This document shows positions 22,943-35,449 of a stretch of 64,000 bases of DNA, in pieces. The stretch is from Brevipalpus yothersi (Eukaryota; Arthropoda; Arachnida; Trombidiformes; Tenuipalpidae), in assembly GCA_003956705.1 (NCBI GenBank), contig QZCP01000061.1:74630-138629 (forward strand). The letters are read 5' to 3'. The notes under the pieces were generated by a model, which was given only the letters and a program-made list of their open reading frames with translations, was not told the origin of the DNA and did no database searches. The translations under genes were made by a program, and so were the position numbers. Numbering within the stretch: position 1 is the first letter of the stretch; every line of letters starts with the position of its first letter.

Positions 22943-24059
22943 ATGTCGTTAAATGAAGATGGTGAGATGATGATGTCCATTGATGAGATTGATGCAAAAT
23001 TGAGTGATATATGGAGGTGAGTTTTATGGTAAATGATCGATTTGTGATGATGATTTTTCACTTTTTTCCCCCAGAAAATCCAAGCCACAAAGCAAACTTT
23101 TCAATGCTTCTCTACCGTATGAGCCTGGAAGTGAGTACGCGATGACTCACAAACGTCGCGGAAAGTGTTTGATATTTAATCATCAATTGTTTGATTGTAA
23201 AACATTAACGGAAAGGAAGGGAACCAGTCTCGACGCTCATGCACTGAAAAAGGCATTTACCATTCTTGGATTCGAAGTCAAGTTGTACAATGATGCCACA
23301 GCACCCGAGGTAATGGCTCTCTTGAAGGCAACCTCCAAAGAAGATCATAGTGATGCAGACTGTTTTGCATGTTGCATCATGACACATGGTGACTATGCAA
23401 ATTTGTGGGCAAAGAATGATAAGTACCCATGTGATACAGTGTTCAACTTTTTCACTGCCGACAATTGTCCCACACTGGCTGGAAAGCCCAAATTGTTTTT
23501 TATTCAAGCCTGTCGGGGTGATAAGCTGGACCCAGGAGTAATATTGAAAGTTGGACAAGATGAGACTGATAGTGCCAAGTTTTACACCCTCCCAGCTTGG
23601 GCCGATTTCCTTATCTCCTACTCGACTGTCCCGGGATATTATTCATGGCGAAATACACGTGATGGTTCCTGGTATATGCAGACCTTGGCCCAAGCTCTGG
23701 TTGAGCGGGCCTCTTACTCGAGTTTCTTGAGTGTGTTGACCAGGGTCAACCAGAGGGTGGCATTCGATTTTATTTCACAAGTTCCGACTGATGAACAGTT
23801 CGATAGAATGAAGCAGGTTCCATCAACAGTTTTCATGCTCACTCGAGAACTCATTTTCCGTCCGAAAGATGTTCCTGAGCGCCCACCTTCCATTCAGAAT
23901 CCATTCAACTCAGAGGCGACCAGGATTGTATCCAAAACTGCCATCGAGAAATTATCTGAACAAGTGAACGAGGTGAATATCACCGAGAAAGGAGATCAAA
24001 AAGAATTGAAAAATTCAACTAATTCAACTAATTCTCAGACTCAATCTTCCCACAAATGA
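22943..24059 (+). CDS. Caspase, short-prodomain type, catalytic residues intact (paralogue 1)
   Basis: Cysteine protease cleaving after aspartate in apoptosis. Exons 22943-23016 (74 nt) and 23075-24059 give 352 aa. The prodomain is about 45 residues with no CARD or DED. The caspase fold begins at AMTHKRRGKCLIFNH, which carries the Arg that binds the substrate aspartate. The catalytic dyad is H129 (MTHGD) and C171 (IQACRGD). The p20/p10 linker is short, with candidate Asp cleavage points in KVGQDETDSAK. The p10 groove SYSTVPGYYSWRNTRDGSWY is canonical. A tail of about 60 residues beyond the fold is Asn/Ser/Thr-rich. Such a short prodomain suggests an effector caspase. AATAAA at 24109-24114 ends the gene. 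Confidence 0.95.
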
Positions 24060-24108
24060 ATGCTCAAACTCTATTCTTTATAAAACTGATTCTTTTTGTA
24101 CTTTTCTT

Positions 24109-24114
24109 AATAAA
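24109..24114 (+). terminator. Poly(A) signal for caspase 1
   Basis: AATAAA 50 bases after the stop codon. Bases 24115-25008 up to PKNOX show nothing further recognisable. Confidence 0.6.
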
Positions 24115-25008
24115 ACTATAACACTTCATCTCTCACACTACTTTATCTATTTAATTGATCATCGACTAACTTTGGAAGCTGGAAAGTATTTCTCTGAATT
24201 GGTTTCTTCTGGCTGTTGAGTTGGTGATTCGTTCACTTTTCTCCATCTCTGAATTTGAGCGGAAAAAATTCAAGTCGTGATTTATTTAATTAGTTTCTGT
24301 ATTACTTTGAGGATGGACTCGAAAGGAATTTTTTGGCGAATTTTTGTAATTCATTACAAATTTTTCCATTTAAGTTCAAATGAACACTTATCTTTCTCTC
24401 TTCTTCTTTTCACTCTGGAACCCTTTGTCTACTAACTTTCATTTTTTAGAAAATACATTCTTGAAGTCCATAGACTGAACTCAATCATCTGTAGCATCAT
24501 TTATTCCTATTCTTATCAATTCATTCATATTTTTATACGGACAATCCAGGCGAACGCAACCTCGTTAAGCTTGCCTCCCCCTTTTCTCAGCTCTTTTCAA
24601 CCCACCGAGAGCTGCTCACAAGAGAAGGAGAACAACAATATTGGGTCAGAACCAAAACTGACAAGATTGGCCCATGTTTGCTCTCTCTCTGTGAATATTG
24701 ATAATTTATAAACATCATCTGTATCAGCATCATAAATTGTGATTCTCGGATTTTTTTTGAGTTTGAAATTATTGATTTGTGATTTTTCTCATACATATCA
24801 CTTGTGATTAACGAACATTTCGATTTCGATCATCCTTTGTCCTGATTTCATTTTCTATTGTCTTTTGTTGACAACAAAAGGTCTCAATTGTAACATCGAT
24901 ACAGTGTGAATAGTGGTCATTTGAAAACTGCCTTCGTGTGATAAAAACGGTTGTAAAAAAAGAGACTATTAATTTGTCTAATTAAATTAGCTATACATTC
25001 AATATTCG

Positions 25009-26493
25009 ATGGTACTCAGCGGTGAAAGTTCTGTATCAGATGATGAAGATGAAGACTATCGAGATGATAGACTCAAGATTGACAAAATGAAATCTGATAA
25101 AGACGATGTGTCCAGTGACAGTCATTGTGTCAAAAGTGACCAAGAGAATGCCGATAAATCTTGTGGTGATAAGGATCGAGATGAAACTGTTGATTCAACT
25201 GGATTAGAACATGAGAAGCAACAGATTTACCGCCATCCGCTTTTCCCACTTCTCGGTAAATTGATTCGAATCACTTGGGCATTTCATACAGTTACTTATA
25301 ATGACATTTTTTAATTCATTTTTAGCTTTGCTTTTGGAAAAATGTGAAAGAGCTACAGCAACATTGGGCACAAGTGATGGTGTAAATTTGTTTGGTGAAT
25401 CTTTTAATTCGGAAATCAAAGAATTCATCGCCAATCACGAGAAGGAAAATGTTTCTCTTTATACTGAAGATTCTGAAGTCGATACATTGGTAAGTACATT
25501 ATTGTACATACATAATATTCATGTATTCTGGACATAAAATGAGACCTATCAATTCTTGATCGATTATTTGGAATCATCTAGATGATAACTGCTATTCAAG
25601 TACTTCGAATACATCTTCTGGAGCTTGGTAAAGTTCAAGAATTGTGTAGAGATTTTTGTCAAAGATATATCAGCTGTTTGAGAGGGAAAATGAATTCTGA
25701 GAATTTACTTCGTGATGCTGATGGAGCTCAAAATAATAGAAGCCTAGAAAATTCATCCTGTACATCATCATCTGATATCGAAGAATGTTCTAATTCTTCG
25801 TCATTTCTGGCTGGCGATATGAATGGTAAGCTTTAATTACAATCGGAACTCTTCACTTATTAATTTAACTCTTCGACCTGTGGCAAAACTAGGTTGTAGC
25901 TCTACCTCCTCAGGAGTCCATCGAAATTTCTCAGAATCATTCGGTGGCACAGAAAATAGTAGAACGACATTCTCTGAAGCCATCGAAGTAGCCAAAAATC
26001 ATAACCAAAGAGTGGACAGTGGTACAGAAGGAGATCTGAGTGATGAAGCTTCCAATGTAATCCAAAAGCGAAACCAAAAACGAGGAATTCTTCCTAAACA
26101 AGCCACAGCTATCTTAAGATCATGGCTTTTTCAACATATTGTTGTAAGTATTTCCGTTAACATTCTTCCATAATATTTCAAGATAATTTTGTTTTACAGC
26201 ATCCATATCCGACAGAGGATGAGAAAAAAGCCATCGCTGCGGAAACAAATTTAACTCTTTTACAAGTTAATAATTGGTTCATTAACGCAAGACGACGAAT
26301 ACTCCAGCCGATGCTCGATTCAGCAAATATTTCCAGCACATCTAAAGAAGATATTAATGAGCTGAAAGAGAAGGAACAAAATCAAACACGAAAGTCGAAG
26401 GGAAAAAATATAAAATCACAGAGATTTTGGCCTGAATCGATGATCAATATAAATCGAGTTACAGAAGCAACCAAAAATCTCTCTCCAAAATAG
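25009..26493 (+). CDS. PKNOX: PKNOX/PREP TALE homeodomain transcription factor
   Basis: Five exons (25009-25255, 25326-25489, 25582-25825, 25893-26143, 26200-26493) join in phase to 399 aa. Partner of PBC (Extradenticle/Pbx) proteins on DNA. An acidic N-terminus precedes the MEIS/PREP domain, from residue 74: IYRHPLFPLLALLLEKCERA, then AIQVLRIHLLELGKVQELC and RYISCLRGKMNSENLL. The homeodomain begins near residue 277 (KRNQKRGILPKQATAILRSW), has the TALE loop residues HPYPTEDEKK and the recognition helix NNWFINARRR. MNSE after the MEIS domain and QRFWPES near the C-terminus match PREP rather than Meis/Homothorax. Exons 4-5 and the 3' flank are the source of the broken copies further right. Confidence 0.95.
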
Positions 26494-27736
26494 TTAATAT
26501 AATACTCAATTTTTGAATACCGTTGATTTTCATTCTAGCTGAATAATAATGAAGGTGTAAAGTCAAAGAACATCACGACTCAGGACGAACTACTCAAGCT
26601 CAAATTCCAAATTGGACTATTTATCAACTTAGAACTTGTAGCTATGTTTCCAATCACTGAAAGATACAAGATTCAATCTCATTTCTGATAATGAGTTGAT
26701 TCTTTCAATCCTTCGAGCATAAAGATTTCTCTTTACGATGCTGAGGCTGTTTAAACGTATTCGTGAGGTTTTTTATTTTGATTTTCGGATTTCATCAGTC
26801 TCTGGAGGCTGTAGACTCAGAATTTTCGTCTAAATTTCCTCGATCTATTTCCTGGAGTATGGAGCAATCTCACGTTCTTTCCAAAGTTTGTAATCGGGTC
26901 AAGACATTCACTGATCTCCTAATAAATGAATTACTCTCAGAGTTCTTAACACTTATCAAAATGTATTCCATTTCTCCGTCCCACAATTTTCAGGGACCAA
27001 AGCTCTTTCGAAGTTCTTGCATGTGTTCTCGCTGTGTCTTAAATCATTGTTTTTTGGGTAAAATTTTTGGTACTGTGAGTGATTCCATTTGAAACTTTTG
27101 GGATTGCTTTAGATCAGCAATTATCAACTATTCAGGTACCAAAATGGTTTTGAGTGTACAAGATGATATTAACAGATCAATTCAAAGTTGAAGATTATTT
27201 GAAGACAAGTTTTACCGTTACCCAATACCATTCCTGTGAGTGTGGTATCCTTCTGCCTGATCTATATGAGCAAGCCGAATATCTTTCTCCTCGTTTTTAG
27301 GCTCGAGAGAAACTTTAAGAAATTTTGAATATGAAATTGAATATGAAACTAAATGGAGAAATAAGAACGAAATTTTGCTCGTCCTAATGAAGTACCTTCA
27401 AACGTTGATGGACTTTCTCTGTCTTCTGTTCGTCAAAAAATTCCGTTTCCATGGAATCAGAAAATTGATGAGCATTTTTATTGGTTAGCACACCTTGATG
27501 ATTTTAAGATGATAAGATGAAGTTTCATCATGAAAAATTCACTCGGTCCAAGATGCCCTCTTGTGTCCTCATGATTTAATATCATTTAATTCTGGTTCGA
27601 AAACATTTGTTTTTGTTCGTGTGTTTGAATTTTTCTCTGTTTCAGAGTTGAGAGTTCATTTTTTATGTACAAGTTAAAAGTAAATCATCAAAGCAAAAGC
27701 AGATAATACGCAAATCGTGGTGACTGTGCCGATGAA
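26494..27736. other. PKNOX-caspase 2 intergenic region
   Basis: Holds the PKNOX 3' UTR/flank, including the segment at 26640-26757 that recurs elsewhere in the window. The open frame at 26763-27092 has no similarity that I recognise. No other gene seen. Confidence 0.5.
26640..26757 (+). repeat. PKNOX 3'-flank repeat, reference copy
   Basis: Segment from agctatgtttccaatcactg to gctgaggctgttt. Diverged copies lie at 29316-29410 (-), 39378-39475 (+), 41110-41205 (+) and 42140-42250 (-), recognised by shared words such as atctcatttctgat and ccttcgag followed by a ttgctctttg-like word. Confidence 0.7.
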
Positions 27737-28678
27737 ATGAGTCTAATTTCCAATAAAGAATTAGAAAGTTTACTCATCGAAGAGGATCTTTCAGCTGAAT
27801 ATTATATGGACCATAAAAGAAGAGGTCGATGTCTAATTTTCAATCATGAAAAATTCGATAAGGAAAATCTCAAGACAAGATCAGGTAGTGAAGCAGACGT
27901 GGAAGCATTGGAAAAAGCTTTCAATTCCTTGGGCTTCGTTGTGGATATTTACCAGGATCTCACCAAAGAAGATCTTCTAGGAAAACTCAAAGAAGTCTCA
28001 GATGATAAGGACTCACAATTGCAAGACGTTGATTGTCTGGTAGTGTGCCTCATGACACATGGTAATCGACATAGTTTCTATGCTAAAGATGGTAGATACT
28101 CTAAAGAAAAGTTGTGGGAACTTTTTCTCACAGACAAATGTCCAGCGTTGGCGTTCAAGCCTAAATTATTTTTTATCCAGGCCTGTAGAGGAGATAAATT
28201 GGATCAAAAAATGCTGATGAACCTAAATGATGACGAGAAAGGCCAAACGATTCTAGCCGATGATAAATCGTAAGTAACTGGTGGCACTCTTTTACATAAG
28301 ATTATTAGATTATGAATTCCATCTCATTGCAGTGAACCTCCCGAAGATTCAGATTATGTCCATTTTGATGGGACTGCTTCTAACTACCTTTGCTTTGGTA
28401 CAATGCTCGACATTCTTCTCTCATTTTCGAGCGCTGAAGGCTTTATATCTTATCGAAACAGTACAAGTGGATCTCCATACATCCAGTACTTAGCAAGCCT
28501 TTTGGAGCAAAATGGGGCCAAATATGATATACTTGTTTTGCTACGAAAACTCACTCTTCTAGTTGGTACACGAGAGTGTAAGGAAGATCCCCGAGAGGAG
28601 AAGTATCTTCCACCACAAACTCCTTTTTTCACCTCCTCATTGACCAAAGCTGTGATTTTTCGTGAAAAAAAAGAATGA
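27737..28678 (+). CDS. Caspase, catalytic residues intact (paralogue 2)
   Basis: Exons 27737-28269 and 28333-28678 give 292 aa. The prodomain is only about 22 residues. The fold begins YYMDHKRRGRCLIFNH; the dyad is H108 (LMTHGN) and C150 (FIQACRGD). The single intron falls between p20 and p10, in the linker, whereas paralogues 1 and 3 have theirs in the prodomain. The linker has Asp-rich cleavage candidates (ILADD, PPEDSD). The p10 groove reads FISYRNSTSGSPYIQYL. A short upstream frame (atg aaa tga at 27732) overlaps the start, and might dampen translation. The gene sits 1.24 kb after PKNOX on the same strand and looks like a local duplicate of paralogue 1. Confidence 0.95.
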
Positions 28679-28772
28679 AGACTGAGTGTTTCTCACATTT
28701 ATGGTATGAAATGAAAAGAGGAATTGGCCCTACTCTATCTCACATTGTCAGATGAATACTCAGGCATCTGAA

Positions 28773-29055
28773 ATATTTCTAAAAAGAGGCTGATAAAAGT
28801 TCTTGGTCTGTTCCATTTCGTGATTACGCAAGTTTTCCTGGAATTAATTTTCATGAATATCGGGATGGATTGAAAATGGAGTCATAAAATTCACTTGTCT
28901 AAAAATTTTTTCCTACGGATATGATCTAATTTACAATAATTTTTTGTATCACACAAATCACACAATTATAAATGTATACTTACTTAATTTGGCCAAAATG
29001 AGTTTTTTCTCAACTGTATAGTTGATTGAATACACAGATTTTCAGATTTTTCTCC
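28773..29055 (+). repeat. Segmental direct repeat, copy 1
   Basis: About 280 bases starting about 95 bases after the caspase 2 stop codon. The same sequence in the same orientation is at 42629-42925 (shared words include tttcgtgattacg, gaatatc-ggatggattga and aaaatgagttttt). Non-coding. Confidence 0.8.
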
Positions 29056-29084
29056 ATGGTTGTTTCAATTTTGATCAGATATTT

Positions 29085-29620
29085 TGGCCTGAATCAATGA
29101 TCAATATTAATCGAGTTACAGAAGCCGCCAAAAATCTTTCTCCAAAACAGTTAGCATAATACCCAATTTTTGAATACCGTTGATTTTCATTCTAATAGCT
29201 CTAGCTGATCGATAACGAAGATCTACCTTCAAAGAACAACTCAAGCTCAAACTTGTAATTGGACTCGATTAAATTACATTTCATCAGCTTCCGGCTTAAA
29301 AAGTCTCAGCATCGCAAAGAGCAATCTTGATGCTGAAAGGATTGAAAAAATCGACTCATTATGAGAAATAACATTGAATCCTGTATCTTTCAGTGATCGA
29401 AAACATAGCTAAAAATCGTTAATTAATCAATGAGTAGTCCAATTTGGAGTTTGAGCTTGATTTGGTCGTCCATCATGTTCTTTGACTGTACACTTTCATT
29501 GTTATTCAGCTAAAATGAAAATCAACGGTATTCAAAATTGAGTATGAAGTTAACTATTTTGGAGACAGATTTTTGGTTGATTCTGTAACTCGATTAATAT
29601 TGATCATCGATTCGGGCCAA
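29085..29620. pseudogene. PKNOX 3'-end fragments as a tail-to-tail inverted pair (copy 1)
   Basis: Plus-strand arm from 29085: the last part of PKNOX exon 5 (tttggcctgaatcaatgatc, then NINRVTEA-like codons) and 3' flank. Minus-strand arm from about 29316 to 29620 holds the same sequence inverted, again ending in the codons for the FWPES region. Neither arm contains the homeodomain. The arms meet through the 3' flank near 29290, with a junction very like that of the second pair at 42112-42137. These are DNA-level rearrangements of PKNOX, not retrocopies. Confidence 0.8.
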
Positions 29621-29787
29621 GATCTTCTTCGTTCATCTACTCGGTGACTCCATCTCAATTTCCTGGATTTGTGTTCCTTTATCTCGCAATATCTGCCTAT
29701 CTATCAGTATCAATATTTTTCGTCTTGAGTAAACGTTGGCGTGTGATGGATGAGGCTCACCAACCTAAAAAATTCAAATTCTAGTGA

Positions 29788-30140
29788 TCTAGGACAAGAG
29801 AACAGAGGACGAAAATTACTGAAGGAGCCTCCTATGAATTGAAATACCATAATGATCAGATATATGAAGTTGATTCCGATGCGTTTCAGTTAGAGGTATT
29901 ACTTTGTAACGTGTTGAGGCATCGGTTTCATGGCATAGCGCTTGCTGATGCTTATGAATGTGATAATGTGATTATTGAATGCAATCATCTTTGATAATTC
30001 ATGGTCATGAAGAATTCAGAAACGTTCACAAAAATGTAGCTCTAGAAATTACTGCCCGAAAATCGGAAAAGCTGGAATTCTTTTTCGCTTTTGAAGTCAT
30101 GAGATCAGAATTTCATCACTATTGGATGAGCAAGTCATGA
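29788..30140 (+). pseudogene. Decayed open frame, weakly BTB-like
   Basis: An ATG-less open frame (29788-29994) includes YHNDQIYEVDSDAFQLEVLL and IALADAYECDNVIIECNHL. The second segment has the pattern of the BTB-fold helix (leucine, Ala-Asp-x-Tyr, Cys). A second frame continues from 29994 to a stop at 30140 (HKNVALEITARKSEKLEFFF), as if after a frameshift. It might be the remains of a BTB-domain gene. The match is weak and by eye; it may be chance. The rest of 28679-30401 holds the PKNOX fragments and nothing else recognised. Confidence 0.25.
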
Positions 30141-30401
30141 GAATTGATGCGATTGTAACGATAGTTAAGAGAAATATTTTCTAAATTAAATCACACTTTT
30201 AATATTTTCAATAATTTCAACGAAATTCATCGAAAAGTTTTTAATGACTAGCAAGGAGCGCTTCATTTTCTCCCCGGAGTTTATCAAGAAACAAACTCCA
30301 TGGTCAAACAAAAAATAATCCATATCACGATCTTGAGATCTTAAGATCATTGTCAGAATGTGGTATCTAATGAGGGAGACGCGGTCGATGATTATGTATT
30401 A

Positions 30402-33100
30402 TTATGGATGGATCGTGGATGATATTGTTGATCGAGCTTTAGTTCGGAGGGCTTCTTGGTGGAGAATTATTTCATTGGTGAGAATATTGCTTTGACGTAT
30501 TCTTGTCTTGAGATTCCTTGGAATATTTGGTATGGCCCACTTGAGTGTTAAACCCAGAAACCACATAAAATTATGGAAGACGATAACAAAGAACAATCTT
30601 AGAGCAAAAATACGCCATGACTCTGGTGTTGATTGGTATTCGTTTTCGGTACCAGGTACATAATTTCTACCCTGGTAGGCACAAAAGTCTGAAGTCACAT
30701 TTTTTATGTCGTTTTCATCGATGAAATCTGCTAAACTTGGTTGTAGAGAGGTGGCGTTAAAAAGAGAAAGAGTTGAATTAACATAACTGGTCAATGATCC
30801 ATGATGATACCAATAGTACAATCTTGGAATAAAGTCCGAAGTAAAGGCTAAAATGAATGCATTAAAAACGAGCGAAAGATGTGAAATCGTTGATAGTATG
30901 CCATACCATGTACCAATAGATTTCACTCGAACAGCAACGGGTCGTCGATATTGAGTAAGAAATTTTCTTGCATCTAATCTTATTTCAAATGCATTGTTGA
31001 TGAGTGCAAAAAAAGGCGCGAGCGGAAAAGCGCTGACAAACAGAGTGACAAAACCAAACTGTAAAATCATTTCGAGGTATTCATAGAAGAGATTCGATGG
31101 TGTCCAAGGTACCAAGTAGTAATCAGATTCCCACTGAGTGCGATTTCTCTTCGATTTTTTCAGAGACAATGAGCCTCTGATGGAGGGCGAGTGAAAGAAG
31201 GTGAAGAAAAGAATACAATCATTAGCATTCGATAAACAATAAATATCAAGGAAAATATATCGATTAAAGAACATTACTTATTTATCCTAGATAACCAGGG
31301 CTCTATCATTTCCCAAACCGATGCGAGTACTTGTTTTCCGACCATAATAATTATAAGCTGAACTGATAGCTCACCGAAGCACCCACCAATTCCACACTCT
31401 TCGATGAACCAAACTGGACTATCCTCAATTTTACCAGGATTCATCTTAAAGCGGCTCTTAAAAAACGCTATGTATATCAAAGCTGAATAGTAGTTTACAA
31501 ATTGTAGAGCATAAAGCTTCACTGTCAAGCTATCTTCGAAATCAGTTCTTGTTCGTGGTAGTTCCCATTCTGTCACTTTATGAGCAATGATTCCGTGGAA
31601 ATAGTTGAGAAAATAGATACAAATCAGATTCACAAAGCCACTACTGACCATAATGAGAATCGGAGACCATTCTGTGAAAGTAGTTTTTGGATGATAAGAT
31701 ATAGTTGCTCGTATTTGAATACGATACATGATGACTCCAACCAGGCAAAATATTGCTAACGACATACAAGCAATAACCGCGATGAAGGATAACAGATAAA
31801 ATGAAAGGCTATACAGCCAAGAAACGTTTGGCTCATAGAGAAAAGTGAAGATACCAGATTGCTCTTTGACAGGTAATTTTCCTAGATGGGCTAAATATTC
31901 TGGTCTCGGTACTTCCTCATAATAATCGAAATTGGTTAGATCCCATCGATAAGACAAGCGAGCATCAAGTCCTTTCCATAACTCAATGAAAACAACAGCC
32001 CACAGGACCATAAAACAGGAGAAAAAGGGGGTTGAGGGATTATCCACTAGATTTGTGAGCAATGAGTAGCTACACGATGAACTGAGGAACCAATATTCAC
32101 AATCTGAACCATCACACACTGGACACATGAGAATATTGTCATACGTTTTGTTACATATCTCGGACGTTGGAATACTGTTCTGATTTGTATATATACCGAT
32201 GCCAAAGGTGATCAGTCCAGCAATTGAAGCCGGTATCAACATGGTGGTGTAAAATCCAAGCCATGCAGTATATACAGCACATTTGACACCCAAATAATGG
32301 CGAATATCGTCCAATGGTTGTAATGAGAAAAAATTGTTAAATGAAGCCCATGAATTGAAAAGTTTCGCTCGTGGACATTCGGGACACTTTGATGAAACAT
32401 AACCTTCATGGAGTGGATAAGCGGCTTGATAAACTTTCTTTTTGAGTAAGGATTCTATTCCAATAGATAATTCGGATGTGTTTGCATCCTCTTTGATGAA
32501 CATAGTTCTTTTCAAAATAAAATCAACAATTTGTGATCGCTGGGCTGATGAGAAAAAATCTTCACCCTTTTCGGGTATATCGAATAGGTAACTTTTGTTG
32601 GGATGAAATGGATGGGAAAATCGTATATCTTCATCAATTTGTAAATAATCTGGTAAATTTAGCCAATCTTGATTTGCTGTTTTCATTGGCATTCTCATTC
32701 GCATCACATCGGCATATCTTGACAATACATGCCATGGTGCCGATATTTTGACAAACTTTAAATTTGGATCTTTTGAGCCGGATGAATATTCGAGAATTAA
32801 GCCTTGTTCTTGAAGATTCTCTTCAAATTTTGATCGATATTCGGCAAACCTTGTGTTACCATTATCCTTATAAACCAAAACAAAATCAATATGTGACTCC
32901 CCATCTGCCATAAAAAGTGTTTGCGGATATCCCATTTTACCGGTATGACTTTTGGAATCACTTGATAATTCTTGTGGATTAGCCATTTCACAATCTTCCG
33001 ATGTTTCAAGTGATGTGCTGAAAGAACGAGTTGTCTCTACCGGTGGAATGAATGAAGTTTCTTCCGATTTATATAGTCGATGAGTTTCCTGGACATCCAT
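30402..33100 (-). CDS. Anoctamin (TMEM16 family) channel/scramblase
   Basis: Two exons, 31278-33100 and 30402-31176, join in phase (AA|A) to 865 aa. TMEM16 proteins are ten-helix dimeric Ca2+-activated chloride channels or lipid scramblases. The long cytoplasmic N-terminus contains the dimerisation-domain block SHIDFVLVYKDN. TM1 follows DDIRHYLGVKCAVYTAWLGF with LIPASIAG. A cysteine-rich first outer loop (CNKTYDNILMCPVCDGSDCEY) and the ARLSYRWDLTNF / RPEYLAHLG segment are conserved. The pore half has EECGIGGCFGELSVQLIIIM and FGFVTLFVSAFPLAPFFALI, then EIRLDARKFL, whose Glu and Asp correspond to Ca2+-ligand positions of ANO1. The ATG at 33100 follows an in-frame stop. Whether it conducts ions or scrambles lipids cannot be told from sequence. 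Confidence 0.95.
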
Positions 33101-35449
33101 TGAGAGGGGTTTAACCACAAACTACTCACTTACACAAACACACCCTACCGTAAACGCAACTGTGCGATTGGTAATAAAAAAAATTTTTCATGAACAATTC
33201 TAAAAACGAAAATTTCAAAGATTTGTATCACAGAAGTGGCTCATAAGATCATTTTGTGGGCAAGAAGAACACGAACAATACTAGTTGAAGTAGTAAGGCG
33301 AAAAAACAATAGTATTAATCACAACCGAGTTGAAAAGAAGAGAGAGAGATAGAAGAAAAATTTTCGCAATCACCATAAAAAATCGAATATCAATATCATC
33401 ATTTTTTTCACATCACCATCAACATTCCCTCCGAAATGAAGCGACAAATTTTCACCGAGTTGATCACATATGGTATCAATTGAGTAAATAGGACATCAAG
33501 TCAAGTCTGTGTGTATGTCTGTGCCCCATCTTTGTGGTTGACTTTCATCATTAAGTGTAACACTTTTTTTTACGATGATGGTAAAATCAATAGTTAAGCA
33601 ACAACATGTCACCATGTACTGGTAGTGGTAGTAATATCAGTTATCACACAGGCAATTTCACCTGCTAAACATTCGATTGTAAGCTGGTATAAAAATATAT
33701 ATGTATATACACATTCATGTGGATAGATTTTATTAAGCATCCACAGGAAAGATGAATTTAGATCTTAACATAGAAACACAACATACACAACAGACACACA
33801 CATATTCAAATGTAAATGATTGGCGTATTACCAACAAGTGGCAGAATGGCAGGAAAAAGAGGACAAAAATAAACATAAAACCTCTTCTCTTTGCATCAAG
33901 GAACATCACCAACCGAACAGTTGCGAATCAACTTTTCCCTCTTTCTCACAAAAGCCCACGAATCAACATGATTAAATACGAATGATGATGGTAAAACTTT
34001 ACAAAACACTTTTACTCATCACCGATCAACATTAACATACACATCATCAATCGGTCTTGAAATCTTCTTCTTATTCATCAAGAACTTGAACCGGCTTGAA
34101 GGCAATATACACACACTTGAAGCTCTTCTTTTTATTTTTCTCTTACTTTTTCTTATTCTTTTGCCGCTTCAGTAGCCTCCAAAAAGCTTCTCTTTGAAAG
34201 TAAACTCACACAAAACGAATGTGGCAAGGTTGATCGAGGTGTACTGTGTTGGCGTTTGATTAATGTGTATGTGTGTGTTTGATGATCTATGGTATTTGGG
34301 TAAGATTTTTGGATAAGATTGTGGAGATGATAAAATTTTCGTTTGACAACTTTGAGGTGTGAAAGAGAATTTGCTCGATTGTTCTTGCTGATACATTTCA
34401 ATTCCATCTGCTATCATGATTGCATATATAACTGAGCAGCTTTACAGCTTATGAATTGTTTCTAATGATGTGTGAATACAGTATAAGCGGATGCAAATAA
34501 GCTTATCGCTTATGCTGTTTCCCAGGATGCTTAGGATGATGATGATTCAATGTTAATGATCGCGTTGAAAGGAAATAAAAAGTGAACAGCTCATCAGTCT
34601 TACTAATCGACCGATAATAGATCATATTTCAGTGTTGGGAACTCATGCTTCTGGAATTCTGAGAATTATGGGCCGACTAGTAAGTTATAAGTTAGAGTGT
34701 ATCTGTGTTGAATATTCCAGTGATGATCCTCGATTCTCTATGAGGAGACTAACAGAAACATCTTTCTAAATATACAGAGTCTTTCGGTTGAAGGAAGAAA
34801 CCTTTTGATTTGTTGAAGGAGCATTAAAAGATATTATTGGACCAAATTTGGAGTGAAATCTCAGAATTTTAGGGTTTTTCTTCCTTTCTTAACAACTTTT
34901 TTGAAACCCATTCCCATTCTGATTCTCATGGTACCTTAATCAGATGCTGATTCAAGTATCCATGTGAGTTCACAGATCACTCTTGGCTGAATCGAAAAAG
35001 TTCCATAACAAGAACAAGAAACTTGGAGCTAATTGAAAACCCTCTCGAAACTCTAGAAAAAAGACGATCAATATTAAAAGTAAGCTGGTTTCTAGGGTCT
35101 CTGTACTCCTTTCAGTACTCGTTCAATCATGTCATTAAGATTGCATTTGAAACAAAATATACGAATTCATAGTATTTTTATTGATTCCCTATGGATAATG
35201 CGAAATCGAAGAAATCGACAGAAAGGAGAGATTTCCTTCATTTCTCCAGATATTGTGCTGAATTCTATACTTAACTCAACCAATCATCGACATAAATCAG
35301 AAAGTAATTTCACATCCTGAATGACTGTTTAGAATGGTTAACCGGAGCGATAGTTTGCGATTTATAATTCAATAATTATATTCTTATAGATTGCAATTTG
35401 AAGCTGTTGGTGCTGACTGATTGGTCTGATGGATATTTTTTTTCTACCA
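33101..35449. other. Anoctamin upstream / intergenic region
   Basis: No recognisable coding exon. It contains CA/ACA-rich stretches (33775-33800) and simple AT motifs. Short frames at 33752-33985 and 34153-34417 lack similarity that I recognise. The anoctamin promoter and possible 5' UTR exons should be here. Confidence 0.5.

Noticed and set aside
26763..27092. 109-residue frame between PKNOX and caspase 2
   Set aside because: No domain or similarity that I recognise, and the area is non-coding flank and repeat.
34153..34417. Two minus-strand frames with a TATA-like motif nearby
   Set aside because: The TATA-like sequence is only about 15 bases from the ATG, too close for a promoter, and the frames show no family.
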